From Candidatus Gastranaerophilales bacterium (GTDB taxonomy: Bacteria; Cyanobacteriota; Vampirovibrionia; Gastranaerophilales; Gastranaerophilaceae): a stretch of 27,340 nucleotides of DNA. The position numbers and the translations under genes were made by a program. Positions 8,651 through 17,121 of this stretch are shown here, in pieces. The notes beneath the pieces were generated by a model, which was not told where the DNA came from, searched no databases, and was given only the letters and a program-made list of their open reading frames with translations. Position 1 is the stretch's first letter. Each line of letters begins with the position of its first letter. The DNA lies in assembly GCA_910587175.1 (NCBI GenBank), contig CAJULH010000025.1:1-27340 (forward strand), in the 5' to 3' direction.

Positions 8651-10213
8651 ATGGAAAATACTTTAGTATATTTTATTTCAGATATAATCCTTGCTCTGGG
8701 GGTGATATTATCTATTATTGCAGGCTTTAAGATAAAAGACAAAAGTCCGAAAATTCATATATATATTTTAAATGCAATTCTTTTTGCAGCACTTCTCGGG
8801 TTTTTGCCGTTTAGTCCGGAATTTTTAAAATTATCAAACCTTCAAAGCCTTTTTTCAGGGTTTATAAGCTTTATCCCTTATGAAGATTACAACCTAACTC
8901 TTCTTCAAGGGTCTGTTTTAATCAACCCTTTAAGTATTTTGTTTAAATTTTTAATTACAGTCTCTGCTTTTGTTGTATCTATTGCTGCCATACCATTTAT
9001 AAAAATTTTAAACCGGAAAACGGCAAATTTCACCACTTTGTTTCTTCTTGCAGTCCTTAGCGGATTTTTTATATGCATATCAAACGATTTTTTATCCCTC
9101 TTTATATCGATAGAAATTCTAAGCACTGCGCTTTGTTTTATGCTTGCAAGCTTTAATGACAAAAAAAATATAATAAACGTTGAAGGCACAGGCGCCCTGG
9201 AAGCTTCTGTTAAATATTTCATAACAGGCGCAATTTCAAGCTGTCTTATGCTTCTTGCAATGAGTTATATCTACCTGCATCTTGGCACGTTGAATTTTTC
9301 AGATATTGAAACTCTCTCCATAAACAAACTTTTACCCCAGACTCCTCTTTTGAATATAGCGGAAGTATTCTTCTTTACTGCATTTGCGTTTAAAATAGGC
9401 GCATATCCTTTTTACATATGGGTTATGGACGTATTTAAGGGTTCAAATTATTCAACAGGGCTTTTTATTGCTACAGTTGTTGAAACTGCAGGTATTACAG
9501 GCTTTATAAAAACTGTGCTTGTACTTGGATTCTTTGGAAGCATTTTAAACTTTGCATTAATCCTGTGTGCTGTATTAACTCTTGTTATCGGCAATATGCT
9601 GGCTTTCAGGACGGTTAAAAAAGAAGGTCCCATAAAAGATTTTCTCTCTGCAAGCACTATCGGAAATATGGGTTATATTTTTCTTGGAATCTCATTTCTC
9701 ACAAAAGGCTCAATCTGTGCTGCAATATTTTATTTAATAATTTATCTTATTATGAATTTCGGGCTTTGGACCGGCTTTATGCTTATTGGTAAAAATTTAA
9801 GAAAATATGAAAAAAGGGATACTGATATTATATCCTCAACAAGAGGGCTTGCATATATAAGCCCAGCTTTTGCTGCAGCATTTTCAGTATGCCTTTTATC
9901 CTTTGCGGGTTTTCCCGTTATGGCTGGTTTTAGTGCAAAATTTTACCTTTTTGTTGAAACCTTAAGAACGGGTGTCTGGGCGGTTTATCCTTTGCTGTTT
10001 GCAGCATTTGCAAGCATTATTGCTGTCTATTATTATTTCAAAATTATTTATTATATGTTCTTAAAACCAACGGATTTAAAAGCTTTCAAGAAAAATGCAG
10101 CGTTTAATAAAACAAATATCTGTACATTTATCTTATTTATAAGCGCATCGCTTCTTTTCATCCTATTCTTTTTCGGTGCTCCTTTAATTGAGATGTTAAA
10201 TAATATCGTATAA
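8651..10213 (+). CDS. nuoN: NADH-quinone oxidoreductase subunit N (NuoN)
   Basis: Third antiporter-like subunit, closest to NuoK. 520 residues with about 14 helices. Recognisable stretches: SLFISIEILSTALCFMLASF (TM5 Glu), KIGAYPFYIWVMDVFKGSNY (the loop where NuoL and NuoM have APTP), STIGNMGYIFLGIS, and SFAGFPVMAGFSAKFYLF. Last gene of the operon. A strong hairpin terminator begins 23 bases after the stop, so nuoE, nuoF and nuoG are not part of this transcript. Confidence 0.93.
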   Translation: MENTLVYFISDIILALGVILSIIAGFKIKDKSPKIHIYILNAILFAALLGFLPFSPEFLKLSNLQSLFSGFISFIPYEDYNLTLLQGSVLINPLSILFKFLITVSAFVVSIAAIPFIKILNRKTANFTTLFLLAVLSGFFICISNDFLSLFISIEILSTALCFMLASFNDKKNIINVEGTGALEASVKYFITGAISSCLMLLAMSYIYLHLGTLNFSDIETLSINKLLPQTPLLNIAEVFFFTAFAFKIGAYPFYIWVMDVFKGSNYSTGLFIATVVETAGITGFIKTVLVLGFFGSILNFALILCAVLTLVIGNMLAFRTVKKEGPIKDFLSASTIGNMGYIFLGISFLTKGSICAAIFYLIIYLIMNFGLWTGFMLIGKNLRKYEKRDTDIISSTRGLAYISPAFAAAFSVCLLSFAGFPVMAGFSAKFYLFVETLRTGVWAVYPLLFAAFASIIAVYYYFKIIYYMFLKPTDLKAFKKNAAFNKTNICTFILFISASLLFILFFFGAPLIEMLNNIV

Positions 10214-10236
10214 TCAAAGCTAATATATTTAACTAA

Positions 10237-10273
10237 AAATGCACCTTATGATGATATTTCATAAGGTGCATTT
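10237..10273. terminator. bidirectional hairpin terminator after nuoN
   Basis: AAATGCACCTTATG at 10237-10250 pairs with CATAAGGTGCATTT at 10260-10273, a perfect 14-bp stem with a 9-base loop. It lies between converging genes (nuoN on plus, the small exported protein on minus) and can end both transcripts. Confidence 0.8.
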
Positions 10274-10297
10274 ATTAATCTTAGATTTTTTGAAAAA

Positions 10298-10783
10298 TTA
10301 CAGACTGTCAAGCTCTGTCTTTTCTTCAACAGCTGCATCTGTATTTACAGCGTCCTGAATTTCGGTTTCAACATCTTCAACCACTTCTTCTGCAGCTACG
10401 GGCTCAACATTTTTATTCTTAGCCTTTGCTTCACCGAAAGTAAGCGGAGGAGTATTTTGAGACCAGGAGTTTGTAAATGTTATTTCATGTCTGCCAAAAA
10501 GCTGGTCATCCTGAATAGGGTCGAACCATCTTTTAATTGCAGTATACCATTTTAATTTATTTGTATCACAGTCTGCATAAGCATCCTGGCTGTAATATGG
10601 AATAGCTGTCTCGTTTGAATGTTTATATATTACATAATCAGCAATTTTAGACATTTGTTCAGAATGCCCGTCAGACCTTAAGAACGGAACTGATGCCATA
10701 TTTTCTTCTTCAATGGAAGCATATGCACCTGATGCAACTGAGAGACCGCCTAAAATGCAAAGTGTTATTGCAAATTTTTTCAT
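10298..10783 (-). CDS. small exported protein of unknown function
   Basis: 161 residues. A clear Sec signal peptide is seen: MKKFAITLCILGGLSVASG, then AYA with likely cleavage before SIEEEN. The mature part is soluble-looking, with a compact middle that includes two Cys-free aromatic patches (IPYYSQDAY, KLKWYTAIKRWF). The C-terminal 45 residues are acidic, rich in Glu, Val and Ala, and low in complexity. I do not recognise a family. An AGAGGA ribosome site precedes the ATG, and it has its own promoter at 10828-10856. Its role is presumably in the periplasm or at the cell surface; nothing more can be said. Confidence 0.75.
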   Translation of the reverse strand: MKKFAITLCILGGLSVASGAYASIEEENMASVPFLRSDGHSEQMSKIADYVIYKHSNETAIPYYSQDAYADCDTNKLKWYTAIKRWFDPIQDDQLFGRHEITFTNSWSQNTPPLTFGEAKAKNKNVEPVAAEEVVEDVETEIQDAVNTDAAVEEKTELDSL

Positions 10784-10827
10784 AATGTAAAATCCTCTAA
10801 TTTAAATACTTTTATTTTACTAATATT

Positions 10828-10856
10828 ATTATATATTATTATTCATTTTTAACCAA
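10828..10856 (-). promoter_or_regulatory. promoter of the small exported protein
   Basis: On the minus strand, TTGGTT (-35, 10851-10856) and a perfect TATAAT (-10, 10828-10833) are separated by 17 bases. It lies between the ispG stop and the exported-protein gene, so that gene need not depend on ispG transcription. Confidence 0.55.
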
Positions 10857-10874
10857 CTGTTTAGTGTAATTTTT

Positions 10875-11948
10875 TTAATTAAAATCTTCATTTATTAAAT
10901 TTTCAAACTCATCCAGAAGATTCTCTTCCTTTACTTTTTTTACCAGAACCCCTTTTTTAAATATGTATCCTTCACCAATAGCACCGGCTATACCGTAGTC
11001 TGCATCTTTTGCTTCATTTGGTCCGTTAACAGGGCAGCCCATAGTAGCAATTGTAACAGATTGTTGCAAATTTTTAAATTTATCCTTAAATCTTTCTTCC
11101 ACGCGATGGGCAAGAGAAATTAAATCTATCTGGCATCTGCCGCAGGTGGGGCAGGAGACAAAATTTATTCCGGTCTGCCTTAATTTTAATGCCCTCAATA
11201 TTTCATACCCAACCTTTACTTCTTCTTTAGGATGTTCGGTTAAAGATACCCTTATGGTATCTCCTATCCCCTGGGAAAGAAGGCTTCCAAGACCTATTGC
11301 GGACTTTATTATGCCGCCCCTTAAGGTGCCTGCTTCTGTTACGCCAAGATGCAGCGGATACGGGATTTTTTCATATATGGATTTATATGCATCAATAGTA
11401 GTCTGCACATCTGATGATTTCAGAGAAACTTTTATCAGGTGAAAATCATTCCTCTCTAATATTGCAATATGGGAAAGTGCACTTTTTACCATCTTTTCAG
11501 ATAAGGACATTGTTTTGTCTTCAATTAAATACTTTTCTAAAGAGCCGCCGTTTACCCCTATTCTTATTGGTGTTTTAGTCTTTTTTGCCATATCTACAAC
11601 TTTTTTAACATGGTCCTCCCCGCCAATATTCCCTGGGTTTAGACGAAGAGCATCAATCCCTGCTTCCATTGCGGCAAGCGCCAGGCGATAATCAAAATGA
11701 ATATCGGCTACAAGGGGTACGGGGGATTTTTTCTTAATTTCTTTCAGCGCAGCAGCGCAGTCTTTATTTAAAACTGCAAGACGAACTATTTCACACCCCT
11801 CGTCTGCAAGTTCTTTTATTTGTGAAACGGTTTTTTCAACATCGTCCGTTTTTGTATTTGTCATAGACTGCACAGAAACAGGCGCACCGCCGCCAATCTT
11901 TACATCCCCTATTTGAATTTGAATTTTTTCCATACTTTTTCTATCCAA
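10875..11948 (-). CDS. ispG: 4-hydroxy-3-methylbut-2-en-1-yl diphosphate synthase (IspG/GcpE)
   Basis: Penultimate enzyme of the MEP isoprenoid pathway, an iron-sulfur enzyme that converts ME-cPP to HMBPP. 357 residues, normal for the short bacterial form. Seen: VSVQSMTNTKTDD near the N-terminus, LVADIHFDYRLAL, LRLNPGNIGG, and the cluster ligands Cys266 and Cys269 in SCPTCGRC, Cys305 in GCPVNGPNE, and Glu312. The frame starts with a TTG at 11948 preceded by AAAGAGA. An ATG five codons later (11933) is possible but has a weaker ribosome site. Divergent from the phosphoesterase gene, only 28 bases apart. Confidence 0.95.
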   Translation of the reverse strand: MDRKSMEKIQIQIGDVKIGGGAPVSVQSMTNTKTDDVEKTVSQIKELADEGCEIVRLAVLNKDCAAALKEIKKKSPVPLVADIHFDYRLALAAMEAGIDALRLNPGNIGGEDHVKKVVDMAKKTKTPIRIGVNGGSLEKYLIEDKTMSLSEKMVKSALSHIAILERNDFHLIKVSLKSSDVQTTIDAYKSIYEKIPYPLHLGVTEAGTLRGGIIKSAIGLGSLLSQGIGDTIRVSLTEHPKEEVKVGYEILRALKLRQTGINFVSCPTCGRCQIDLISLAHRVEERFKDKFKNLQQSVTIATMGCPVNGPNEAKDADYGIAGAIGEGYIFKKGVLVKKVKEENLLDEFENLINEDFN

Positions 11949-11961
11949 TTTATCTCTTTTA

Positions 11962-11970
11962 TGTTAAAAT
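11962..11970 (+). promoter_or_regulatory. extended -10 promoter, possibly leaderless transcript
   Basis: TGTTAAAAT (TG, one base, then TAAAAT) ends only 6 bases before the ATG at 11977. Transcription from this box would begin at or next to the start codon, and no ribosome site is visible between them. No good -35 box is seen. Confidence 0.4.
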
Positions 11971-11976
11971 CATAGC

Positions 11977-12723
11977 ATGAAAATTGCTATTATATCAGAC
12001 ATTCACGGAAACAAACTTGCATTTGATGCGGTTTTAAAAAATATTAAAGAAAACGGGTGCGATAAAATATTTTGCCTTGGCGACATTGCAATGGCAGGAT
12101 ATGACCCGAATTACACAATAGAAAAATGTATTGAACTGCAAACCACAATGGGGCGCAATTTTGAGATTATTCAGGGCAATACGGATAAATTTATTGCAAA
12201 TTATTCAACGGACCTGCATTCTATAATCGCTGAAAAATCAGTCCCCATGGCAAATGCGCTTCAATACGATATGCTTTTTATAAGAAAAGAAAATATCAAT
12301 TATTTGAGAAAACTGCCTATAACAAAGATGGTAACACTCAAATATAAGAAAAAAACTCTAAGAATCCAGCTTGTACATGGCTCTCCGAGACGTCAGGATG
12401 AAAATATTTATCCTTATTTAACAGAAAAAGAGGTTGAAGAAATAACATCCCGCTCATTTGCAGATATAATATTCTGCGGACATACACATATGCCCTGCGG
12501 TTTTGTTTTAAACTCCGGAAAACATGTTGTAAATGTCGGAAGCGTGGGCAGATCTATGATTCAGGCAAAAATGCCTGTTTATGCAATATTAAAAATCAAT
12601 GATAACGGCTCATTTGAGATTGAGCATAAATTTATAGAATACGACAATAGAGAAGTTAGCAGGATAATAGCAAACCGGGGCTTTATAGGCTCTGATGAAC
12701 TTGCAAAAATGTTCTTGCCATAA
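11977..12723 (+). CDS. YfcE/MJ0936-like metallophosphoesterase
   Basis: 248 residues. A calcineurin-like phosphoesterase of the small bacterial and archaeal type with two metals. The metal-binding motifs occur in order: SDIHGN (Asp8, His10), CLGDIAMAG (GD), IIQGNTDK (GN), LVHGSPR (His), and CGHTHMP near residue 170. VNVGSVG, which follows, is typical of the YfcE branch. No signal peptide, so cytoplasmic. Substrate cannot be read from sequence; known relatives hydrolyse phosphodiesters in vitro. Divergent from ispG. A weak terminator overlaps the end of the gene. Confidence 0.85.
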   Translation: MKIAIISDIHGNKLAFDAVLKNIKENGCDKIFCLGDIAMAGYDPNYTIEKCIELQTTMGRNFEIIQGNTDKFIANYSTDLHSIIAEKSVPMANALQYDMLFIRKENINYLRKLPITKMVTLKYKKKTLRIQLVHGSPRRQDENIYPYLTEKEVEEITSRSFADIIFCGHTHMPCGFVLNSGKHVVNVGSVGRSMIQAKMPVYAILKINDNGSFEIEHKFIEYDNREVSRIIANRGFIGSDELAKMFLP

Positions 12724-12742
12724 AAATTTGCAAGAATTTTTT
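12712..12742 (+). terminator. terminator overlapping the phosphoesterase stop
   Basis: TTCTTGC at 12712-12718 pairs with GCAAGAA at 12730-12736 and is followed by a run of six T. The 7-bp stem is short, and it starts inside the last codons of the gene. Confidence 0.5.
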
Positions 12743-12766
12743 ACAAGCCAACATAAAGATTAAAAT
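12739..12766 (+). promoter_or_regulatory. putative promoter of the TPR gene
   Basis: TTTTAC at 12739-12744 and TAAAAT at 12761-12766 are separated by 16 bases, 22 bases before the TPR start. It lies just after the preceding terminator, as expected for a separate transcript. Confidence 0.4.
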
Positions 12767-12788
12767 ATTAAACAATTAGAGGAATACT

Positions 12789-13973
12789 ATGCCGCAAGAT
12801 TTACAAGACCTTCACCAAAAAGCATCAGAAGCTATGGCGGAAGGCGAGAGAGAAAAAGCCATAGAATTATACAATAAGATTTTAGAAAATGCTCCCGGGG
12901 ATGAAATTGCCCATGGACAGCTTATGGATTTGTATTTTGACACAGATAAATTTAAATATTATCTGATGCGGGCAAATTATAATGTTGTAAACCAAAAAAT
13001 AGAACATGCAATAAACGACACTAAAAAGGCTTTAAATATTGATGCAGAATCAATTGAGGCAAGAGTTAAGCTTGCAAGGCTTTACAGAATTTCAAACAAA
13101 AATTTAAAGGCAATTGATGAATTTAATAAAATAATTGAGCTGGAACCAAAATACAGAGACGGATATATTGAACTTATTGGTCTTTATACACTTGAAGATG
13201 CAATAGAAAGTGCTGTTGGCATAGCAAAAAAAGCAAGTGACGAATTTCCGGATGATGAAGAATTAAAAAATATTCTGGCAAAATTGTATTATGACACAGG
13301 AAGTTACGATTTAGCCCTGGGAGTTGTAACAGACAATTTCTTAAAGACGAAAATTTTGCTTTCCGACGGCAAAAATGATGAGGCAAAAGCTGTTTTAGAT
13401 ACAATCCATCCGAAAGAAAAAGAGCAAAAAGCTGCATATAACCTCTTGCTTGCTGAATATTTTTACAACAAGAATGAATTTGACAACGCTTTAAACATCA
13501 TAAATGAATATGTAAATATTATGGGACCCGATGCTGTATCATTCCAGATGAAGGCACTTTGTTTTGAAGGAAAAGAGGATGGATTCAACTCTTCTGTTTG
13601 CTTTGGCTATATGAAAAAAGCACAGGGCAAAAATGATGAGGCAATTGTAGAATTTAACCACGCACATTCTTTAAACAAAAAGGATAAAAACGTTTTAACA
13701 GAGCTTGCAAGCCTTTATATGGGACTTGGCGAAAAATATACAGCAATGGATTTTTGGAATGAAATTTATGAGCTTGATGGCGATATCCACGCAAAAGAAG
13801 TTCTTGGCGAATTTTACTTTGCAGAAGGCGATTACAAAATGGCTGAAAAATACGGCAAAGTAAAAGAGGGCAGGGCATCTTCAGACATGCCGGATAAAAA
13901 CTACGCAGAAGCCACAGAAGAAGACGAAGGCTTAATCGAAAAGATTATAAGTTTCTTTACAAAAGGCAAATAA
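12789..13973 (+). CDS. TPR-repeat protein
   Basis: 394 residues. Several tetratricopeptide repeats are visible: EGEREKAIELYNKILENAPG (about residue 18), IEARVKLARLYRISNKNLKA with IDEFNKIIELEPK (about 90-120), YNLLLAEYFYNKNEFDNALN (about 215), and repeats near 270-350 such as AQGKNDEAIVEFNHAHSLNK. No signal peptide or membrane segment; the last 15 residues (LIEKIISFFTKGK) form an amphipathic basic helix that could touch a membrane. AGAGGA ribosome site. Probably a scaffold for protein contacts; the partner is unknown. Confidence 0.85.
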   Translation: MPQDLQDLHQKASEAMAEGEREKAIELYNKILENAPGDEIAHGQLMDLYFDTDKFKYYLMRANYNVVNQKIEHAINDTKKALNIDAESIEARVKLARLYRISNKNLKAIDEFNKIIELEPKYRDGYIELIGLYTLEDAIESAVGIAKKASDEFPDDEELKNILAKLYYDTGSYDLALGVVTDNFLKTKILLSDGKNDEAKAVLDTIHPKEKEQKAAYNLLLAEYFYNKNEFDNALNIINEYVNIMGPDAVSFQMKALCFEGKEDGFNSSVCFGYMKKAQGKNDEAIVEFNHAHSLNKKDKNVLTELASLYMGLGEKYTAMDFWNEIYELDGDIHAKEVLGEFYFAEGDYKMAEKYGKVKEGRASSDMPDKNYAEATEEDEGLIEKIISFFTKGK

Positions 13974-14039
13974 AAAGCAATATTTTTTTCTTTTATGGTT
14001 TTATTATATACATCTGATACCTTAAAAGGAGATAAATAA

Positions 14040-14498
14040 ATGGGAATGGAAACAAATTTAAACCCTGCAGTTAATTTTCAAAATTTGCCCTATGCTGTTG
14101 AAAAAAGCGAAGTACCTGTTGTAAAAGAACCGGGTTTAGATAGCTTTGATGCAAAATTAAAACCTGAAACACCTGAAGCTGATACTGTAACTTTTAAACA
14201 GACAAAGGGTACAGAATTATCCAAAGAAGACAAGCAGGCTATTATGAAAAAGGCCAGAAAAACTGCGGCAGGCTGGTCTATTTTAGGTAATTTATTCTCA
14301 ACTGCCTATTTTGGTTTAAGATCAGATGCAACTGTTGCCAAAAAATATAACCTTGATGCTGAAAAAGATAAAGATTTTATTCACAATATTAAAAGACAGC
14401 AGACAATTCAAACAATTCCAAGTTTGCTCTTTAACATAGGCGGCATTGCAGCCTGGATTTATAATACAGCCAAAAACCCTGGCAAATTAGATGTATAA
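14040..14498 (+). CDS. small protein of unknown function, probable membrane hairpin
   Basis: 152 residues, ATG at 14040 with an AAAAGGAG ribosome site. The first 65 residues are polar and look disordered (rich in Glu, Lys, Pro) and include DTVTFKQ. They are followed by a basic helix (KQAIMKKARKTAAG) and two moderately hydrophobic segments, AGWSILGNLFSTAYFGL and IPSLLFNIGGIAAWIY, which could form a membrane hairpin. I do not recognise a family. It is followed by a strong terminator. The extended N-terminus with a short T-F-K motif resembles the other lineage-type proteins in this window. Confidence 0.7.
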   Translation: MGMETNLNPAVNFQNLPYAVEKSEVPVVKEPGLDSFDAKLKPETPEADTVTFKQTKGTELSKEDKQAIMKKARKTAAGWSILGNLFSTAYFGLRSDATVAKKYNLDAEKDKDFIHNIKRQQTIQTIPSLLFNIGGIAAWIYNTAKNPGKLDV

Positions 14499-14510
14499 AA
14501 AAATGATATA

Positions 14511-14550
14511 TTAAAACACCCCTTCAGGCAAAAATGAAGGGGTGTTTTAA
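14511..14550. terminator. bidirectional hairpin terminator
   Basis: TTAAAACACCCCTTCA (14511-14526) pairs with TGAAGGGGTGTTTTAA (14535-14550), a perfect 16-bp stem with a loop of eight bases. It separates the converging 152-residue-protein gene (+) and lipoprotein gene (-). Confidence 0.85.
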
Positions 14551-14574
14551 TATTAACTGCAGCTTTTAAATCTA

Positions 14575-15648
14575 TTATTGTACAAGATATTTAGTGTCCA
14601 AAATTTTCAGCATAAAATACGGTTCTTTTTTGCCTTTTTCTATCATAAACAGTGCAAAAGGCTTGTTAAACGCATAATACTTTGAGTTTGAAGGCATAAG
14701 TGCCATCTTTTCAAGCATCATAGCAGCTTCATTTTTAAGCTTTGCACCTTTATTATCAAGAGAAAATTCAACACTCTCTATTGCAGATTGTATCCTGTAA
14801 TCTGTACCTTTTATAAGTTTTCCGCTAAGGTCTGCATATCTTATAAGCTCTTTTATATCTATGAATGGCACGAGAAGCTTGTCATCATTAGAAAAATAAG
14901 CATTTTCAGAATTATCAGACTTAAGAGCAAGCTCATCCCAGACAATATCCACAGGCTCATCCAAATTTCCCCTGTAGAGAATAATTTCATCATCCGTTTT
15001 TGTTTTTAGGGAAACGGCATATGAATCAGCGTTTTCATAGAATAACGGTTTGATATTGCTCTTGTAATGTCTGCCGTTCTTCTTCACACCGAAATATTTA
15101 ACATTTAATTTAGAACCATCAAACGGCATAGGGTCTAGTATTTCAAAACTTTTTAAAAATTCTACATCCTTTTTCACCATGGAATACAAAACAAGGTCAT
15201 CCTCATTTTTGGGACGCCACTGAATTGTATCCAAAATTGAGCTTTTTTCTCTGAATTTTTTCCAAATATCAGCTTCAATTCTTCTTTTGTATGCAGGTGT
15301 TTTCTTTGCAATTATTTTGTAATAATATTTATCACTAAGTCTGTTTTCAGGCGGATCCATCCGGTTTAAAACATTAAACATATAAGAATTAAAACCGACA
15401 AGCTCCACCTTGTCTTTTTTTACAATTTCCTTTTTTAAATCTTCATAAATCAAAGGAAAAGCAGGCGTATACATATTTTGCCCGTATTCTTCATCGTGCA
15501 TAATTACATTTTGAAGACCGTTTTTTGAAAGTTTGGCATCTTGCGGTGTTTCCCCTTTGGCGCAGCCTGCTAAAATCCCCCCGGCAAAAACGGTTGTCAA
15601 AAGCCCTATTGCAAAAAACGAAGTGTGAATTTTTATTTTATGAAACAT
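14575..15648 (-). CDS. lipoprotein with a serpin-like C-terminal part
   Basis: 357 residues. A lipoprotein signal is seen, with the lipobox LAGC and Cys29 as lipidated residue. The body has no membrane helix. The last 110 residues read like a divergent serpin: LLVPFIDIKELIRYADLSGK, then VEFSLDNKGAKLKNEAAMML in the place of the serpin hinge (xExGxEAAAxT), then FNKPFALFMIEKGKKEPYFM with LKI, matching the serpin ending F-x-A-D-x-P-F-x-F-x-I...LFxGxV. Upstream, a stretch with MPFDGSKLNVKYFGVKK also fits. The hinge is poor in Ala and Thr, so inhibition of a protease is doubtful. It starts 31 bases after the glycosyltransferase stop and is probably co-transcribed with it. Confidence 0.6.
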   Translation of the reverse strand: MFHKIKIHTSFFAIGLLTTVFAGGILAGCAKGETPQDAKLSKNGLQNVIMHDEEYGQNMYTPAFPLIYEDLKKEIVKKDKVELVGFNSYMFNVLNRMDPPENRLSDKYYYKIIAKKTPAYKRRIEADIWKKFREKSSILDTIQWRPKNEDDLVLYSMVKKDVEFLKSFEILDPMPFDGSKLNVKYFGVKKNGRHYKSNIKPLFYENADSYAVSLKTKTDDEIILYRGNLDEPVDIVWDELALKSDNSENAYFSNDDKLLVPFIDIKELIRYADLSGKLIKGTDYRIQSAIESVEFSLDNKGAKLKNEAAMMLEKMALMPSNSKYYAFNKPFALFMIEKGKKEPYFMLKILDTKYLVQ

Positions 15649-15679
15649 AGATAGTTTTCCTTATTTTATAATACATTAT

Positions 15680-16918
15680 TTACGGTTGCAGCTTGGTAAA
15701 ATCAGGATATGGACTGTTTTGAACTCCGAACCTTGAATAGAAGAAATTTATAATGAATGAATCATCCTGAACTACCCTGAAATGCTGAATTCTGGTATTT
15801 TTGCCGTATAGAAAATCTATAAAGCTCTGCTGGTAATTATCCTGCATTGCCAAATCCACCCACTGGTTTTTCTCTATGGCTCCAGGAGTATACTCTGGCA
15901 AATTTTCCCTGAAATATGGTATTGAATCTATTAGTTTATTTATAAAATTCAGTCTGCCATTGTATTTTAAATAGTTTCTCCTTGGTTTAAAAGCAGCATT
16001 ATTTATTATGCCCCAATGAATAGCATCCGCAAGAGCTTCGGGACTAAATTCAGGCACCTCAAGACCGCTTTCTTTTCCGCCTACAAATATCGGGGAATTA
16101 CCTCTTGAATATTTGTTTAAATCTTTAAAAGCAATAACTGCAGTATTACAGCTCAAAGCCTCCTGAAGCACCCTGTTTTTACCCTCCAAAAGCGAGGGCA
16201 GAACAACAAGTTTTGAGCTTGAGTATAGTTTTGCTATCTCGTTATATGGCACTACAGGTCTGTAATCAATGTAGTCTTCAATCTTCCCTACTGCTTCTTC
16301 TACTTTACGGTATTCTTCTTTTTCCATATCATCCAGGTTTTCAGAACCCGATACAAGCACCACATTAAGCTTTTTGCCATACCTTTGATGATAAAACTTT
16401 ATCGCTTGGGCAAATATTTGAAGATTTTTCAGCAGAGAAAGCCTTGCAATACACAATACATCAATATCTTTTGGAGTATCCCACGTTGGCGCCAGCCAGT
16501 ATTCATTCGTAAAATCCGCATCCTGCAGCGGCAGTAAAATCTTATCGGCTCTGTCGGGGTTTGTTTTTCTGAACCACTTTTCCCTTTCCGGGTTATCATA
16601 GCAAACACAGTATGCATCTGCATGTTTTGACCATGGATAAGATGTCCACATTGAATATGCCGCAGATATAAATATTTTGCTTATTTCAGGATAACACTCA
16701 TATATATAATCAACACCCTGACTTAAAAACACACCCTTTGTGGTTTTGCCTTCATAATTTAATGGCGGCAGGGGAATCATAAAGTCTATAAGCGAACTTT
16801 GTCTTACTTCATCAGGAAATACTTCCATACTAAAAGCATCAATATCTGCCCATATTTCTTCTATGGGCTTATTGATATTGGGATTTGCAAAATAGTCGTA
16901 AGGATAATTGCCTTTCAA
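15680..16918 (-). CDS. GT4-type glycosyltransferase
   Basis: 412 residues. The C-terminal half is a typical GT-B donor-binding domain: DVLCIARLSLLKNLQIFAQA (nucleotide-sugar loop), LNVVLVSGSEN, and AKLYSSSKLVVLPSLLEGKN followed by RVLQEALSCNTAVIAF (the E-x7-E motif of GT4). The acceptor half is less conserved. No signal peptide. I chose a TTG at 16918 because it has an AAGGAG site 9 bases upstream; the frame continues to a TTG at 16978, but that codon is part of the -35 box. Likely adds a sugar to a surface glycan; acceptor unknown. Leads the two-gene unit with the lipoprotein. Confidence 0.85.
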   Translation of the reverse strand: MKGNYPYDYFANPNINKPIEEIWADIDAFSMEVFPDEVRQSSLIDFMIPLPPLNYEGKTTKGVFLSQGVDYIYECYPEISKIFISAAYSMWTSYPWSKHADAYCVCYDNPEREKWFRKTNPDRADKILLPLQDADFTNEYWLAPTWDTPKDIDVLCIARLSLLKNLQIFAQAIKFYHQRYGKKLNVVLVSGSENLDDMEKEEYRKVEEAVGKIEDYIDYRPVVPYNEIAKLYSSSKLVVLPSLLEGKNRVLQEALSCNTAVIAFKDLNKYSRGNSPIFVGGKESGLEVPEFSPEALADAIHWGIINNAAFKPRRNYLKYNGRLNFINKLIDSIPYFRENLPEYTPGAIEKNQWVDLAMQDNYQQSFIDFLYGKNTRIQHFRVVQDDSFIINFFYSRFGVQNSPYPDFTKLQP

Positions 16919-16949
16919 AGTCTTTATACTCCTTTTTAAAATAAGATTT

Positions 16950-16978
16950 ATTATAGCAAATTTAATAACCCCCCTCAA
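16950..16978 (-). promoter_or_regulatory. promoter of the glycosyltransferase-lipoprotein unit
   Basis: On the minus strand, TTGAGG (-35, 16973-16978), a 17-base spacer, and a perfect TATAAT (-10, 16950-16955). The transcript would start near 16943, just before the AAGGAG site, which supports the later TTG start of the glycosyltransferase. Confidence 0.6.
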
Positions 16979-17022
16979 GGGATACCCGTTTTTACAATTT
17001 TTCTAACAGTAATTTAAAGTTT

Positions 17023-17039
17023 TGTAAATACTGTTTACA
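17023..17039. promoter_or_regulatory. dyad, possible operator
   Basis: TGTAAA and TTTACA form a perfect 6-bp inverted repeat around TACTG. It lies between the divergent glycosyltransferase promoter and the 78-residue gene. The regulator is unknown. Confidence 0.3.
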
Positions 17040-17121
17040 TTTTTTTGTCAATTTTTACGCAAACATAAACTTTATATAAATACAGAGATTTTTTAAAAAA
17101 GAGAGAAATAAGAGGATACAT

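Noticed and set aside
16919..16978. Twenty extra N-terminal residues of the glycosyltransferase
   Set aside because: This stretch contains the -35 and -10 boxes and the AAGGAG site of the gene; the later TTG fits better.
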